Source: Leptolyngbyaceae cyanobacterium JSC-12 (GTDB lineage: Bacteria; Cyanobacteriota; Cyanobacteriia; Leptolyngbyales; Leptolyngbyaceae). From it: a stretch of 64,000 nucleotides of DNA. Numbering within the stretch: position 1 is the stretch's first letter; each line of letters starts with the position of its first letter. The stretch is from assembly GCA_000309945.1 (NCBI GenBank), contig CM001633.1:3126199-3190198 (forward strand). The letters run 5' to 3'. Positions 18,159 to 26,134 of this stretch are shown piece by piece. The notes beneath the pieces were generated by a model, which had not been told where the DNA came from, made no database searches, and saw only the letters and a list, made by a program, of their open reading frames with translations. A program made the position numbers and the translations under genes.

Positions 18159-18487
18159 AAAACTATCGTCAGATCATTCAAAAAATTCTGACTGACTATC
18201 AGCACTGGGCGATGGGTGTCAATCAGCCTGGAGTCCAGCAATGTGTTGCCTTTGATGAGGAGCACGATCACTATTTCTGGTTTCATGTGGGCTGGGATGG
18301 CAAGCGGCGAGATTTTGGGGTGACGGTTTACCTCAAGCTTGAACAAGGCAAAATTTGGATCGAAGAAGACTGGACAAAACAGGGCATTGCCAATGATCTA
18401 CTAGAAGCTGGAGTCCCTGCCGAAGACATTGTTCTGGGGTTTCAGCATCCTAGCAAGCGTCCCCTGACAGAATTTGCTATTGCTTAA
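18146..18487 (+). CDS. XisI-family protein
   Basis: A 113-residue partner of XisH with the standard pattern MDKLENYRQIIQKILTDY, GVQQCVAFDEEHDHYFWFHVGWDGKRR and KIWIEEDWTKQGIANDLLEAGVP, then DIVLGFQHP. Function unknown; the constant pairing and overlap with XisH imply a complex. It sits in the accessory run of small modules. Confidence 0.88.
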   Translation: MDKLENYRQIIQKILTDYQHWAMGVNQPGVQQCVAFDEEHDHYFWFHVGWDGKRRDFGVTVYLKLEQGKIWIEEDWTKQGIANDLLEAGVPAEDIVLGFQHPSKRPLTEFAIA

Positions 18488-18516
18488 GATGCAGCGTAAT
18501 TGCAAGGAGTTCATTG

Positions 18517-19098
18517 ATGACTATCGCAACCGAAGTAACAAAAGAAAAAAAGGTTTGGACAGATGAAGAATTCATGGCACTGCCCAAGGACGGGCATCGC
18601 TATGAAATTGTGAATGGGGAATTAGTTGATATGGGAAGTTCAGGGGCGCTGCATGGCTATGTGTGCAGCACAATCATGATCCTGCTTGGAGCTTATATCC
18701 GTACTCACAAGCTTGGAGCCATGTTTGATTCCAGCACTGCCTTCAAAATGAAGAGTGGAAATCGGCGATCGCCCGATATTTCCTTCTTTGCCAAAGAACG
18801 CCTGCAAGGCATAACCGAACTGCCTACGGGCTTTCTGGATGGTGCGCCGGATCTGGCAGTTGAAGTGCTGTCTCCTGGCAACACCGTAGAGGAAATTCAC
18901 GACAAGCTGGTGGAATACTTTGAGAATGGCACCCGTCTGGCCTGGATTATTCACCCTAGCGAACACTATGTTTTAGTTTATCGTTCTGCTCAAGAACCCG
19001 ATCGCCTACTCAAATCCACTGATTTTCTCGATGGGGAAGACGTGATTCCCGGATTCACGCTACCCGTCGCCGAACTGTTTCAAAAGCTCTCATTCTAG
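18517..19098 (+). CDS. Uma2 family endonuclease-like protein
   Basis: A 193-residue Uma2 protein: KVWTDEEFMALPKDGHRYEIVNGELVDMG, SPDISFFAKERL, then DLAVEVLSPGNTVEEIHDKLVEYFENGTRLAWIIHP. Asp in SPDISF and Glu in VEVLSPG fit the PD-(D/E)XK core. Start ATG 18517 has AAGGAG upstream. Length is normal for the family. The last 28 bases of the coding region recur 778 bases downstream at the end of a chimeric remnant. Confidence 0.85.
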   Translation: MTIATEVTKEKKVWTDEEFMALPKDGHRYEIVNGELVDMGSSGALHGYVCSTIMILLGAYIRTHKLGAMFDSSTAFKMKSGNRRSPDISFFAKERLQGITELPTGFLDGAPDLAVEVLSPGNTVEEIHDKLVEYFENGTRLAWIIHPSEHYVLVYRSAQEPDRLLKSTDFLDGEDVIPGFTLPVAELFQKLSF

Positions 19099-19106
19099 GT
19101 TGGCTT

Positions 19107-19739
19107 ATGTATGCTGTCATCTCCCGTGAAAAAATTCAGCTTCCCCCTGGTAGCGTTATGCGAATGCCCGGAACCTGGCAAGACTACTGCACCCTACGCG
19201 ATAGTCGCGGCGATGGCTCCATTCCACGCATCAAGTATCGGGACGGAGAAATTTTGCTGATGAGTCCCCTACCCCGCCACGGGCGCGAAGCCAATATTCT
19301 TGCTGATGTGGTTAAAATCCTCCTCGATAGCGAAAATCGCAATTACGAAGCCTTTACCCCCATCACAATGGATATTCCTGAAGTAGGGGGCATTGAACCC
19401 GACTACTGCTTCTACATCGACAACTGGCAGGCAGCCGTCGGCAAAGACCGCATTAATTGGCAGAGTGATCCGCCCCCGGATCTGGTGATTGAAATTGACG
19501 TGACCACCTATACCGCTGCCGAAGATTATGCCCCCTACAGTGTCTCTGAAGTCTGGCTATTCAAAAAAAGTGACTTAAAGATGTATGCCCTGCAAGGGGA
19601 AACCTATGAACTGCAAACCCGCAGTCGCTATTTCCCAGGGGTAGATCTGCCTGAACTCATCGCTCAAGTGTTAGCTGCCGCCGCTGAGCAAGGAACAGGC
19701 GTTGCGCTCCGCAACTTGCGCCAACAATTGATGAGCTAA
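19107..19739 (+). CDS. Uma2 family endonuclease-like protein, divergent
   Basis: A 210-residue Uma2 relative of a different subgroup from its neighbour: RIKYRDGEILLMSPLPRHGREANIL, EPDYCFYIDNW, LVIEIDVTT and SVSEVWLFKK. The catalytic-type acids are in EPDYCFY and VIEIDVT. It starts eight bases after the preceding Uma2 gene and is probably cotranscribed. Two unlike Uma2 genes side by side argue for independent acquisition rather than duplication. Confidence 0.85.
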   Translation: MYAVISREKIQLPPGSVMRMPGTWQDYCTLRDSRGDGSIPRIKYRDGEILLMSPLPRHGREANILADVVKILLDSENRNYEAFTPITMDIPEVGGIEPDYCFYIDNWQAAVGKDRINWQSDPPPDLVIEIDVTTYTAAEDYAPYSVSEVWLFKKSDLKMYALQGETYELQTRSRYFPGVDLPELIAQVLAAAAEQGTGVALRNLRQQLMS

Positions 19740-19783
19740 CCTCTGCGATACCTTGATCACTGCAAATGCAGAGCTATGGAACC

Positions 19784-19876
19784 ATGTCTCCCAAAGATCA
19801 ATTTCACGAAGCCGTTAAACATGCCCTTGAAAAGGAGATGGGCATCTCCGAACTGTTTCAAAAGCTCTCATTCTAA
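19784..19876 (+). pseudogene. Chimeric remnant: XisH start fused to Uma2 end
   Basis: A 30-codon frame reads MSPKDQFHEAVKHALEKE, the start of a XisH protein different from the one at 17742. It then reads ISELFQKLSF, the end of the Uma2 gene at 18517. The junction DNA CCGAACTGTTTCAAAAGC and onward (28 bases, 19848-19875) is identical to 19070-19097. It records deletion or recombination between module copies. Confidence 0.75.
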
Positions 19877-19900
19877 TCTTTCAGACAAAGGAGATGCAGC

Positions 19901-20233
19901 ATGATTTCCATTAGTGAAATACAGGCTTTTAGCCAACGGATTGCTGAGACATTCCAGCCAGAGCGCATTATTCTTTTTGGCTCTTATGCTTCTGGGCAAC
20001 CCACCGAAGACTCTGATGTAGATTTATTGGTGATTTTGCCCTTTGAAGAACTGCCCGTGCAAAAGGCGATCGCCATTCGTCAACAAATCAAAGCGCCCTT
20101 TCCGCTTGATCTGATGGCGAGAACTCCCCAACAAATTCAGCAACGCCTGGAAATGGGCGACTTTTTTATCCAAGACATTATGAACAATGGTCGTGTTCTC
20201 TATGAAGCCAATCACCCAAGAGTGGGTCAATAA
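19901..20233 (+). CDS. MNT-domain nucleotidyltransferase antitoxin (MntA-like)
   Basis: A 110-residue minimal nucleotidyltransferase: FQPERIILFGSYASGQPTEDSDVDLLVIL contains the GSY-x8-D-x-D signature with both metal-binding aspartates. MntA proteins modify and silence HEPN toxins by AMP transfer. The downstream HEPN gene overlaps its end by 32 bases, matching the usual MNT/HEPN order. AAAGGAG is upstream of ATG 19901. Confidence 0.87.
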   Translation: MISISEIQAFSQRIAETFQPERIILFGSYASGQPTEDSDVDLLVILPFEELPVQKAIAIRQQIKAPFPLDLMARTPQQIQQRLEMGDFFIQDIMNNGRVLYEANHPRVGQ

Positions 20234-20555
20234 AGCGGAAGGGGATTTTGCCACGGCTCAGCGAGAACTTCAGGTTCAGCACATGCCTAACTACGATGCC
20301 GTATGTTTTCATGCTCAGCAATGCATCGAAAAATATTTAAAGGCTTGTCTCCAAGAAGAAAATATAGCGTTTACAAAAACTCACGACCTCAGCGCATTGC
20401 TTGATCTGTTTTTACCCATCCATCCAGCATGGGCATCTTTGCGTCCTACCCTTGACACTCTAACGACCTATGCCGTTGAGTTTCGCTATCCGGGTGTATC
20501 AGCAAATCAAACTATAGCCAATCAAGCCTTTCAAGATTGTGCTGTCATTCGTTAA
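20202..20555 (+). CDS. HEPN-domain protein, toxin partner of MNT
   Basis: A 117-residue helical HEPN protein: ITQEWVNKAEGDFATAQREL, CFHAQQCIEKYLKACLQEENIAFTKTHDLSALLDL, and a C-terminal YAVEFRYPG segment. The FHAQQCIEKYLKA helix is characteristic. It lacks the RNxxxxH motif of the HepT subgroup. HEPN partners of MNT proteins are usually ribonucleases; in this subgroup that is less certain. ATG 20202 is used since the first residues of the longer frame fall inside the MNT gene. Confidence 0.82.
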   Translation: MKPITQEWVNKAEGDFATAQRELQVQHMPNYDAVCFHAQQCIEKYLKACLQEENIAFTKTHDLSALLDLFLPIHPAWASLRPTLDTLTTYAVEFRYPGVSANQTIANQAFQDCAVIR

Positions 20556-20599
20556 ACCATTCGACAGTATCTTTCATTGTAACCTCACGCGCCCTACCC

Positions 20600-21976
20600 A
20601 TGACCTCCTCCACCCTCAATCCCACCATTCTCGAACCCCTGTTTGCCCCCTGGCAAGAACCCAATGCCCATCGCGTGCGGGCGGAAAAGACCGCTGAAGC
20701 GGTCACTACAAACATGGGTACTGCGAGCAATGTTGTGCAGGGACGCAGAGCCTCCCCGATCGAGGTGGTGAATAACCTGCGGGCAGCGGTGCGGGAATGG
20801 CGAGAAGCCTTCTACATCGGAGCCAGCAACACCACGATTCAACTGCTGAACCACTGGTTTAACCGCGCCCATCGCAAAACTACCCCCGATGGCGAAGAAT
20901 TCGAGTTTCGCTACTACTTCTGTCAGCGGGAAGCCGTCGAAACCCTGATTTATCTCAAAGAAGTCCGGCGCATCGAATGCCTGTCGCAAATCATTGCCGA
21001 ATTTGGCGGCGCGACTGCCGAATTGCAGGCATTGGGCATCACCGAAGATGAAGATGCCTGGAGCCGCTATGCCTTCAAACTGGCAACCGGAGCCGGAAAG
21101 ACAAAGGTGATGAGCCTGTGCATCGTCTGGAGCTACTTCCACGCCCTGCGGGAATCCGATTCAGAAATGGCGCGGCATTTTGTTGTGATCGCCTCCAACC
21201 TGACGGTCTACGAACGCCTCAAAGACGACTTTGGCAACGGGCGCGTGTTTGACGAAGACCCCCTGATTCCTCCCGAATGGCGCGGCGACTGGAACCTATC
21301 GGTAGTGCTGCAAGATGAAGCCAGCGGTGCCGCTACGGGGGGGACGCTCTACCTCACCAATATCCATCGCCTCTACGACACCGCCAAACGCAAACAGAAA
21401 GCTGAGCAGGATACCTACGATTGGATGGGGCCTGTAGTATCAAAAACCAAAGCACTGGATACGGGAGCCGCCCTGCGCGATCGCATCACCGCCCACCGCC
21501 GTGTCATGATCCTCAACGACGAAGCCCACCACGTTTGGGATCCTGGCTCTGCCTGGAACGAAGCCATCCGCACCCTACACGAAACCATCCTGTCTCGCAG
21601 CGGTTGCAAGCTGGTGGCACAACTGGATTTCTCTGCCACCCCCAAAGACAACAAAGGGCTGCTGTTCAAACACATTGTCTGCGATACACCCTTGGGAGAA
21701 GCGGTGGATGCCGGAATTGTCAAAACGCCGATTATTGGGCAAGCCAGCCGCAAGTTAGTCGAACAAGCCGACGACAACGCCGCCTACCGCTGGGAACAGC
21801 ATTTGCTCTTGGGCTACGAGCGCTGGAAAGCCAGCCAAGCCGAGTGGCAAGCCAGCGGCAAAAAGCCCCTGCTGTTCAGCATGTGCGATGACACATGGCT
21901 ACGGCTATATCAGGGGCAAGGGTTATGGGATCGTGCTAGGTTTGCGGAAACTCAAAAGTTCTCTTTGGTGTCCTAA
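20600..21976 (+). pseudogene. Restriction-system DEAD/DEAH helicase, C-terminally truncated
   Basis: Residues from ATG 20600 match the helicase subunit of a type III-like restriction system. The walker A motif is ATGAGKTKV, the Walker B/DEAH motif NDEAHH, and motif III DFSATPK. Native sequence runs to LLFSMCDDT at about 21892, then changes to an unrelated tail and stops at 21976, so the second RecA lobe and nuclease region are missing. A GTAG-REP palindrome is inserted in frame near residue 30. The gene is the expected partner of the broken methyltransferase at 14.7-17.3 kb. A likely C-terminal piece is at 27.7-29.9 kb. Confidence 0.8.
20689..20709. repeat. GTAG-type REP inside the helicase coding region
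   Basis: GACCGCTGAAGCGGTCACTAC is the inverse of GTAG plus the palindrome TGACCGCTTCAGCGGTC. It is read in frame as TAEAVTT between RVRAEK and NMGTASN. Confidence 0.8.
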
Positions 21977-22007
21977 TATGCCAGTTTAATGGTCTGGAAA
22001 ACTGCTA

Positions 22008-22697
22008 ATGAGGATTTTACTCATCGAGGATGATGTGGCCATTGCCAAGGCCGTTGCCGAAGCCTTGGGTGACAAAGGCTATACCGTTGAAATGGCTCAC
22101 GACGGTCAGACCGGTTTAGCCTTTGCGGAAACAGGTTTATTTGACTTGATTGTCCTGGATCTGACCTTGCCCAAACTCAACGGCATCCCCCTTTGCCAAA
22201 AACTGCGGCAACAAAACCTGTCTGTGCCTGTGTTAATGCTAACTGCGCGAGACACCACTGCCGATAAGATCGTAGGTCTGGATGCAGGAGCCGATGACTA
22301 TATCATCAAGCCCTTCGAGATATCTGAGTTACTAGCCAGGGTTCGCGCCTTGTTGCGTCGGCGTTCACTCCCCTTTGCAGAGACACTGACTTGGGAAAAG
22401 CTCCTGCTCAGGGTAGACTCCTGCGAAACCTTTTATGATGGTATTATTCTGCGCTTAACCCCTAAAGAATATGCTTTACTTGAGCTTTTTTTGAAGAACG
22501 GCAGCCGCATTTTGTCACGCCAGCTCATTCTAGAACGAGTCTGGACATTTGATGACCTGCCTGGGGAAGACACGGTCAAAGCGCACTTGCGCAGTCTGCG
22601 TCAGAAGCTGAAGTTAGCAGGAGCACCCCCCAACTTAATTGAAACAGTGTATGGCTTGGGCTACCGACTTAACCCAAATCTCCAATCTGCGGTTTAA
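22008..22697 (+). CDS. OmpR-family response regulator (RppA-like)
   Basis: A 229-residue regulator. The receiver domain has the acidic pocket IEDD (residues 6-9), phospho-acceptor Asp51 in LIVLDLTLPKLNG and the conserved Lys in YIIKPF. The C-terminal winged helix (about 130-225) carries RLTPKEYALLELFLKNG, DTVKAHLRSLRQKL and ETVYGLGYRLN. The pair resembles cyanobacterial RppA/RppB (NrsR/NrsS), which respond to redox or metal. Overlap of its end with the kinase gene shows they are an operon. Likely targets are the downstream lipoprotein/PiuC/PepSY genes, by position only. Confidence 0.85.
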   Translation: MRILLIEDDVAIAKAVAEALGDKGYTVEMAHDGQTGLAFAETGLFDLIVLDLTLPKLNGIPLCQKLRQQNLSVPVLMLTARDTTADKIVGLDAGADDYIIKPFEISELLARVRALLRRRSLPFAETLTWEKLLLRVDSCETFYDGIILRLTPKEYALLELFLKNGSRILSRQLILERVWTFDDLPGEDTVKAHLRSLRQKLKLAGAPPNLIETVYGLGYRLNPNLQSAV

Positions 22698-24051
22698 CCA
22701 CCTGCGTAACCGCTTATTGCTGTTTTACTTTTTGGCCATTACGGCAATTTTAGTTTTTTTCGCAACGGCGATTTACGTCCTTGTATCGCGCGATCGCCAA
22801 CAGCAATTTGACCAACAATTGCAGCAAATCGGTACTTCCGCGGCGGGAATCTGGGAGGTAGTGCAGCATGAATACGAAGAACTGACGACTCAACCTAAGT
22901 ACGCCGCTTACCAACGCACCTTGCCCCGCGATCGCCAGGGACAGCTTTTACCGATCGCTCTTGTGCAACTGATGGCCAAATACCAAACGGACACTGCACC
23001 GCCACTGGTTCGGGGAACACTCCTCGACACAACCTACGGAATTGCTTGGTATACGCCCACGCGAGAGCTGTTGATCTACGAGGGAATATTGTTTAACTTG
23101 CCCCTACCAGACCAGATTCCGGCTGAAGGCTTGTTCGTATCCAGAGACAAAACCCGCAGTTTCTTGCAGCCAATTTACAAAGCCTTACCGCAGTCGGGGC
23201 AGGAGTTGCTAGGGTATGTTGCGGTTACAGGGACGCTAGCAGAGTTGAAGACAGAGCTAGACCATTTGCGCACAAACTTATTCTTGGGCGTTGTGCTGGT
23301 AGCGGGTTTTGTGGTGGTAGCAGGATGGTGGCTCACGCGCCAGTCGATCGCCCCGGTGGACGCCAGCTTAGCTCAACTCAAGCAATTCACTGCTGATGCC
23401 TCCCACGAATTGCGCACCCCCCTCACAGCGATTCAGGCTTCGGCGGAGGTTTTGCAGAGTCATCCCGAACGCATTCACCCTGGCGACATCGAGAAAGTAA
23501 GTGCGATCGCCACTGCGGCCACCCGCATGGGCCATCTGGTCAAAGACTTACTGCTCATAGCTCGCCTGGATGCCCAAGCCCCTGATCAGCGGGGATGGCA
23601 CGTCATCGACTTGGATGAACTGCTGGAAGACTTAGTGGAACTGCACCGCGATCGCGCCCAAGCCGCCCAGCTCGCGCTGACCTACCAACCCCAAGCCACA
23701 GTCAAGGTTTATGGCGATGCCGAGCAACTCCAGCGCTTATTTGCCAACTTGTTGAGCAACGCCCTACAGTACACCCCAGCGGGTGGCATCGTTACCGTCA
23801 CCTTGCAGCAAACCGGGAAAACGGCTGTTGTCAGGGTGCAAGATACCGGCATCGGCATTGCGCCCGCAGACCTGCCCCACGTTTTTGAGCGGTTCTGGCG
23901 GACTGAAGAAGCGCGTCACCATTATCGGGATGGGTCTGGGCTGGGTCTGGCGATCGCCAAAACCATTGTTGAGCGCCATCATGGACAGATCAGCGTCCAA
24001 AGCCAACCCCACCAAGGTACCTGCTTTGAGGTCAAGCTCCCCTGCCGGTAG
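22651..24051 (+). CDS. Sensor histidine kinase (RppB-like)
   Basis: A 466-residue membrane kinase. Two membrane segments (about residues 22-45 and 208-230) bracket a periplasmic sensor of about 160 residues with no recognised motif. The DHp domain has His252 in DASHELRTPLTAI; the ATPase domain has N-box LLSNALQYTP, DTGIGIAPADLP and GSGLGLAIAKTIVERHHG. There is no HAMP domain; instead the second membrane segment passes straight to SIAPVDASLAQLKQF. ATG 22651 lies inside the regulator gene, 47 bases before its end. Signal unknown; metal or redox is suggested by neighbours. Confidence 0.87.
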   Translation: MAWATDLTQISNLRFNHLRNRLLLFYFLAITAILVFFATAIYVLVSRDRQQQFDQQLQQIGTSAAGIWEVVQHEYEELTTQPKYAAYQRTLPRDRQGQLLPIALVQLMAKYQTDTAPPLVRGTLLDTTYGIAWYTPTRELLIYEGILFNLPLPDQIPAEGLFVSRDKTRSFLQPIYKALPQSGQELLGYVAVTGTLAELKTELDHLRTNLFLGVVLVAGFVVVAGWWLTRQSIAPVDASLAQLKQFTADASHELRTPLTAIQASAEVLQSHPERIHPGDIEKVSAIATAATRMGHLVKDLLLIARLDAQAPDQRGWHVIDLDELLEDLVELHRDRAQAAQLALTYQPQATVKVYGDAEQLQRLFANLLSNALQYTPAGGIVTVTLQQTGKTAVVRVQDTGIGIAPADLPHVFERFWRTEEARHHYRDGSGLGLAIAKTIVERHHGQISVQSQPHQGTCFEVKLPCR

Positions 24052-24140
24052 GCTTTTCTAGGTCAATCTTTTAGCAGGCAACCTATGGCCGTCAATTACC
24101 GAGTTCTTTACTTTTACTGGCTAACTTGACAGTGAGAAAG
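24051..24140. repeat. Direct repeat, copy 1 (left of cyclase)
   Basis: Begins at the kinase stop codon and runs up to 27 bases before the cyclase start. It shares the segment AGGCAACCT-TGGCCGTCAAT and onward with 25557-25647; within the core of 65 bases I count 60 identities. It contains TTGACA, but no convincing -10 element follows at normal spacing. Confidence 0.8.
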
Positions 24141-24166
24141 TCTGTGCAAAGGTTTCATTAACTGAT

Positions 24167-25402
24167 GTGATTAAGTCATTGAAAAACATATCTCGCAGAG
24201 TTGTCGAAGAAAAGATCGAGGGGTCGTTCTCAACCCGTTTTTGGATGGAATTGTTCGGCAACTCAGCTCACTTTGCAATCGCCAATATCCTACTCGAATT
24301 ACTCATCAAAGAGCCTGCCGAGTATATTCGCACACCTGATCCCTACGTCATTATATTCGCTGCCATAATACAGGCATACTGGCTGACGCGCCAAGCAGCG
24401 ACTCGCCCCCATCGATTTATCGGCAATCTAATCGCACCTGCACTCTACAATCTTATAGAAGTCTTACAAGATCGTTTTTTCTCTGCTCCGAACCATGCAG
24501 CTTATTGGGGTTTTGCTCTGACCATTGGTCTCTTGCAAGAGTTGCGCTTTCACCTGCCACCACTCCACGCATTCCTCGTCGTTATCGAAAGCGTCGTCCG
24601 CACGTCTATTCTCCTTTTCATGTACGCTATTTTTGAGAGATATGCCAATCCTGAACAAACCCTTTCCTGGAATACGTTCTTTAGCGACCCAAGCCATGTG
24701 TTTATTGGCTGGGCAATTTTACTGATTGGTTTCAGCAACGGTCTGGCCAATCTGACTGCCGAACGCTATCTGCAAAATTTACGCCAAATATCGGCGCAAC
24801 TTCGTACTTATTCAGAGTGGCTGCTCGGGCGAGATTTACTCTCTCAAATTATTCTTAGTCCCGATTCTCTGCACATTACTCGCCGTGAGCGTACGATTTT
24901 GTTTATGGACATTCGGGGCTTTACCGCATGGAGTGAGTTGCATCAACCCGAAGAAGTGGTGACGCTTCTCGATGAGTACTATCGCCAGTCTGAGGCGATT
25001 ATTACATTTTATTCTCCTATTAAATTCAAGTTCTCAGCCGACGAAGTGATGGCAGTTTTTCCCACTGCCCAAGCTGCGGTTCATGCAGCGCTGGAATTAC
25101 GCCGTCAGATACACCCTCTACTTGCCGAAAATCAACTTGGAGCAGGCATCGGCTTGGAGAGTGGGCCAGTTGTGGAAGGATTACTGGGTAGTACAAACGT
25201 AAGGTTCTATGATGCTATCGGTGACACCGTTAATACTGCTAAACGTATTGAAAACGCTGCCCAAGCAGGTCAAGTGCTTATCTCTGAACATGTCTGCGAG
25301 CAAGTAGCAACCGTTAAGCTTGGCGCAAAAAGAAGGATTCGGGTCAAAGGAAAGGCACAACCCATCACAGTTTATGACCTGGAAGATGTCAAAGCGGGCT
25401 AA
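24167..25402 (+). CDS. Membrane-bound class III adenylate/guanylate cyclase
   Basis: A 411-residue protein starting at GTG 24167. The first 210 residues contain about five hydrophobic segments (for instance YVIIFAAIIQAYWL, AFLVVIESVVRTSILLFMYAIF and IGWAILLIGFSNGL). The C-terminal half is a class III cyclase domain: ILFMDIRGFTAWSE with the first metal Asp, KFKFSADEVMAVFP, and YDAIGDTVNTAKRIENAA with the transition-state Asn and Arg. Whether it makes cAMP or cGMP cannot be told. The gene is bracketed by two 90-base direct repeats, which suggests it was inserted into the kinase/lipoprotein operon. Confidence 0.85.
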   Translation: MIKSLKNISRRVVEEKIEGSFSTRFWMELFGNSAHFAIANILLELLIKEPAEYIRTPDPYVIIFAAIIQAYWLTRQAATRPHRFIGNLIAPALYNLIEVLQDRFFSAPNHAAYWGFALTIGLLQELRFHLPPLHAFLVVIESVVRTSILLFMYAIFERYANPEQTLSWNTFFSDPSHVFIGWAILLIGFSNGLANLTAERYLQNLRQISAQLRTYSEWLLGRDLLSQIILSPDSLHITRRERTILFMDIRGFTAWSELHQPEEVVTLLDEYYRQSEAIITFYSPIKFKFSADEVMAVFPTAQAAVHAALELRRQIHPLLAENQLGAGIGLESGPVVEGLLGSTNVRFYDAIGDTVNTAKRIENAAQAGQVLISEHVCEQVATVKLGAKRRIRVKGKAQPITVYDLEDVKAG

Positions 25403-25445
25403 CACCGTTCGCCCCTGACTACCTTCGGCTTCCACGCCGCCGCAC

Positions 25446-25546
25446 TCCCCCTCACCCTAAATCCCTCTCCCACAAGGGGAGAGGGACTTGCAAGATAGCT
25501 CTTAGCCCCCCTCTCCTTTTTTGGGAGAGGGGCTGGGGGTGAGAGC
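25446..25546. repeat. Two GC-rich palindromic repeats
   Basis: CCCTCACCCTAAATCCCTCTCCC/GGGGAGAGGGA and CCCCCCTCTCC/GGGAGAGGGGCTGGGGGTGAG. They are the same family as the DUF559-flanking elements at 16443 and lie between the cyclase stop and the second direct repeat. Confidence 0.85.
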
Positions 25547-25556
25547 CTTTGCTGAT

Positions 25557-25647
25557 GGCTTTTCTAGATAGGCCTTTCTCGTAGGCAACCTGTGGCCGTC
25601 AATTACCGAGTTCTTCACTTTTACAGGCTAACTTGACAGTCAGAGAG
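25557..25647. repeat. Direct repeat, copy 2 (right of cyclase)
   Basis: The second copy of the element at 24051-24140, ending 33 bases before the lipoprotein start codon at 25681. It is probably the original upstream region of that gene; the other copy arose when the cyclase was added. Confidence 0.8.
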
Positions 25648-25680
25648 TTTGAGTCCATCTCCGAATTACAGAGGTTAGCC

Positions 25681-26112
25681 ATGAACAAATCCCAAGCAGT
25701 TGCTTTATTTATGAGTTTAAGTTTGGCAACAGGTGTGACGGCCTGCGCCGGCCAACCCCAGCAAACCGGTGGTGGTGAAGAAGGAGGCAATCCAGCCATG
25801 ACCTCACCCCAACCCCAGCAAACCAGTGGTGGTGAAGAAGGAGGCAATTCAGCCCCTACCTCACCCCAACCCAAAAAAACCAGTGGTGGTGAAGAAGGGG
25901 CTAGTTTAGCCCCGACCTCACCATCCGCCGCAAATTGGCATCAGTCAGCCCCTCGTCAGTCCCTTGATGCAACCCTCTATCTCGCTGGTCGGGGTGAACG
26001 CGGTGAACGCAGTGGACGGGGTGAACGCGGTGAACGCGGTGGACGGGGTGAACGCGGTGAACGCGGTGAAGGCGGTGAGCGGAGTGCCCTGCCCTCAAGT
26101 CAAATAGTGTAA
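25681..26112 (+). CDS. Repeat-rich lipoprotein with a Gly-Glu-Arg tract
   Basis: A 143-residue protein with a lipoprotein signal: hydrophobic residues 6-19 and lipobox VTAC with Cys22. The mature part has three 19-residue repeats of the type QQTSGGEEGGNSAPTSPQP (about residues 26-82). It ends in a tract of about ten Gly-X-Y triplets, mostly GER, which is collagen-like in spacing. It should be an extended, highly charged protein tethered to a membrane. It lies between the two-component system/cyclase and the PiuC gene. Function unknown; iron or metal handling is suggested only by neighbours. Confidence 0.7.
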   Translation: MNKSQAVALFMSLSLATGVTACAGQPQQTGGGEEGGNPAMTSPQPQQTSGGEEGGNSAPTSPQPKKTSGGEEGASLAPTSPSAANWHQSAPRQSLDATLYLAGRGERGERSGRGERGERGGRGERGERGEGGERSALPSSQIV

Positions 26113-26134
26113 ACAGAAGTCGCTTAGGAGTGCC

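Noticed and set aside
17742-18487. XisH/XisI taken as evidence of an fdxN-type developmental excision element
   Set aside because: No XisF-like recombinase or element border repeats are visible; XisH/XisI pairs are common as stand-alone modules.
24126-24160. TTGACA at 24126 as a -35 promoter element before the cyclase
   Set aside because: No reasonable -10 hexamer at 16-18 bases in either copy of the repeat.
25901-26098. Minus-strand open frame rich in His, Arg and Val
   Set aside because: It is the antisense of the Gly-Glu-Arg tract of the lipoprotein and has no independent support.
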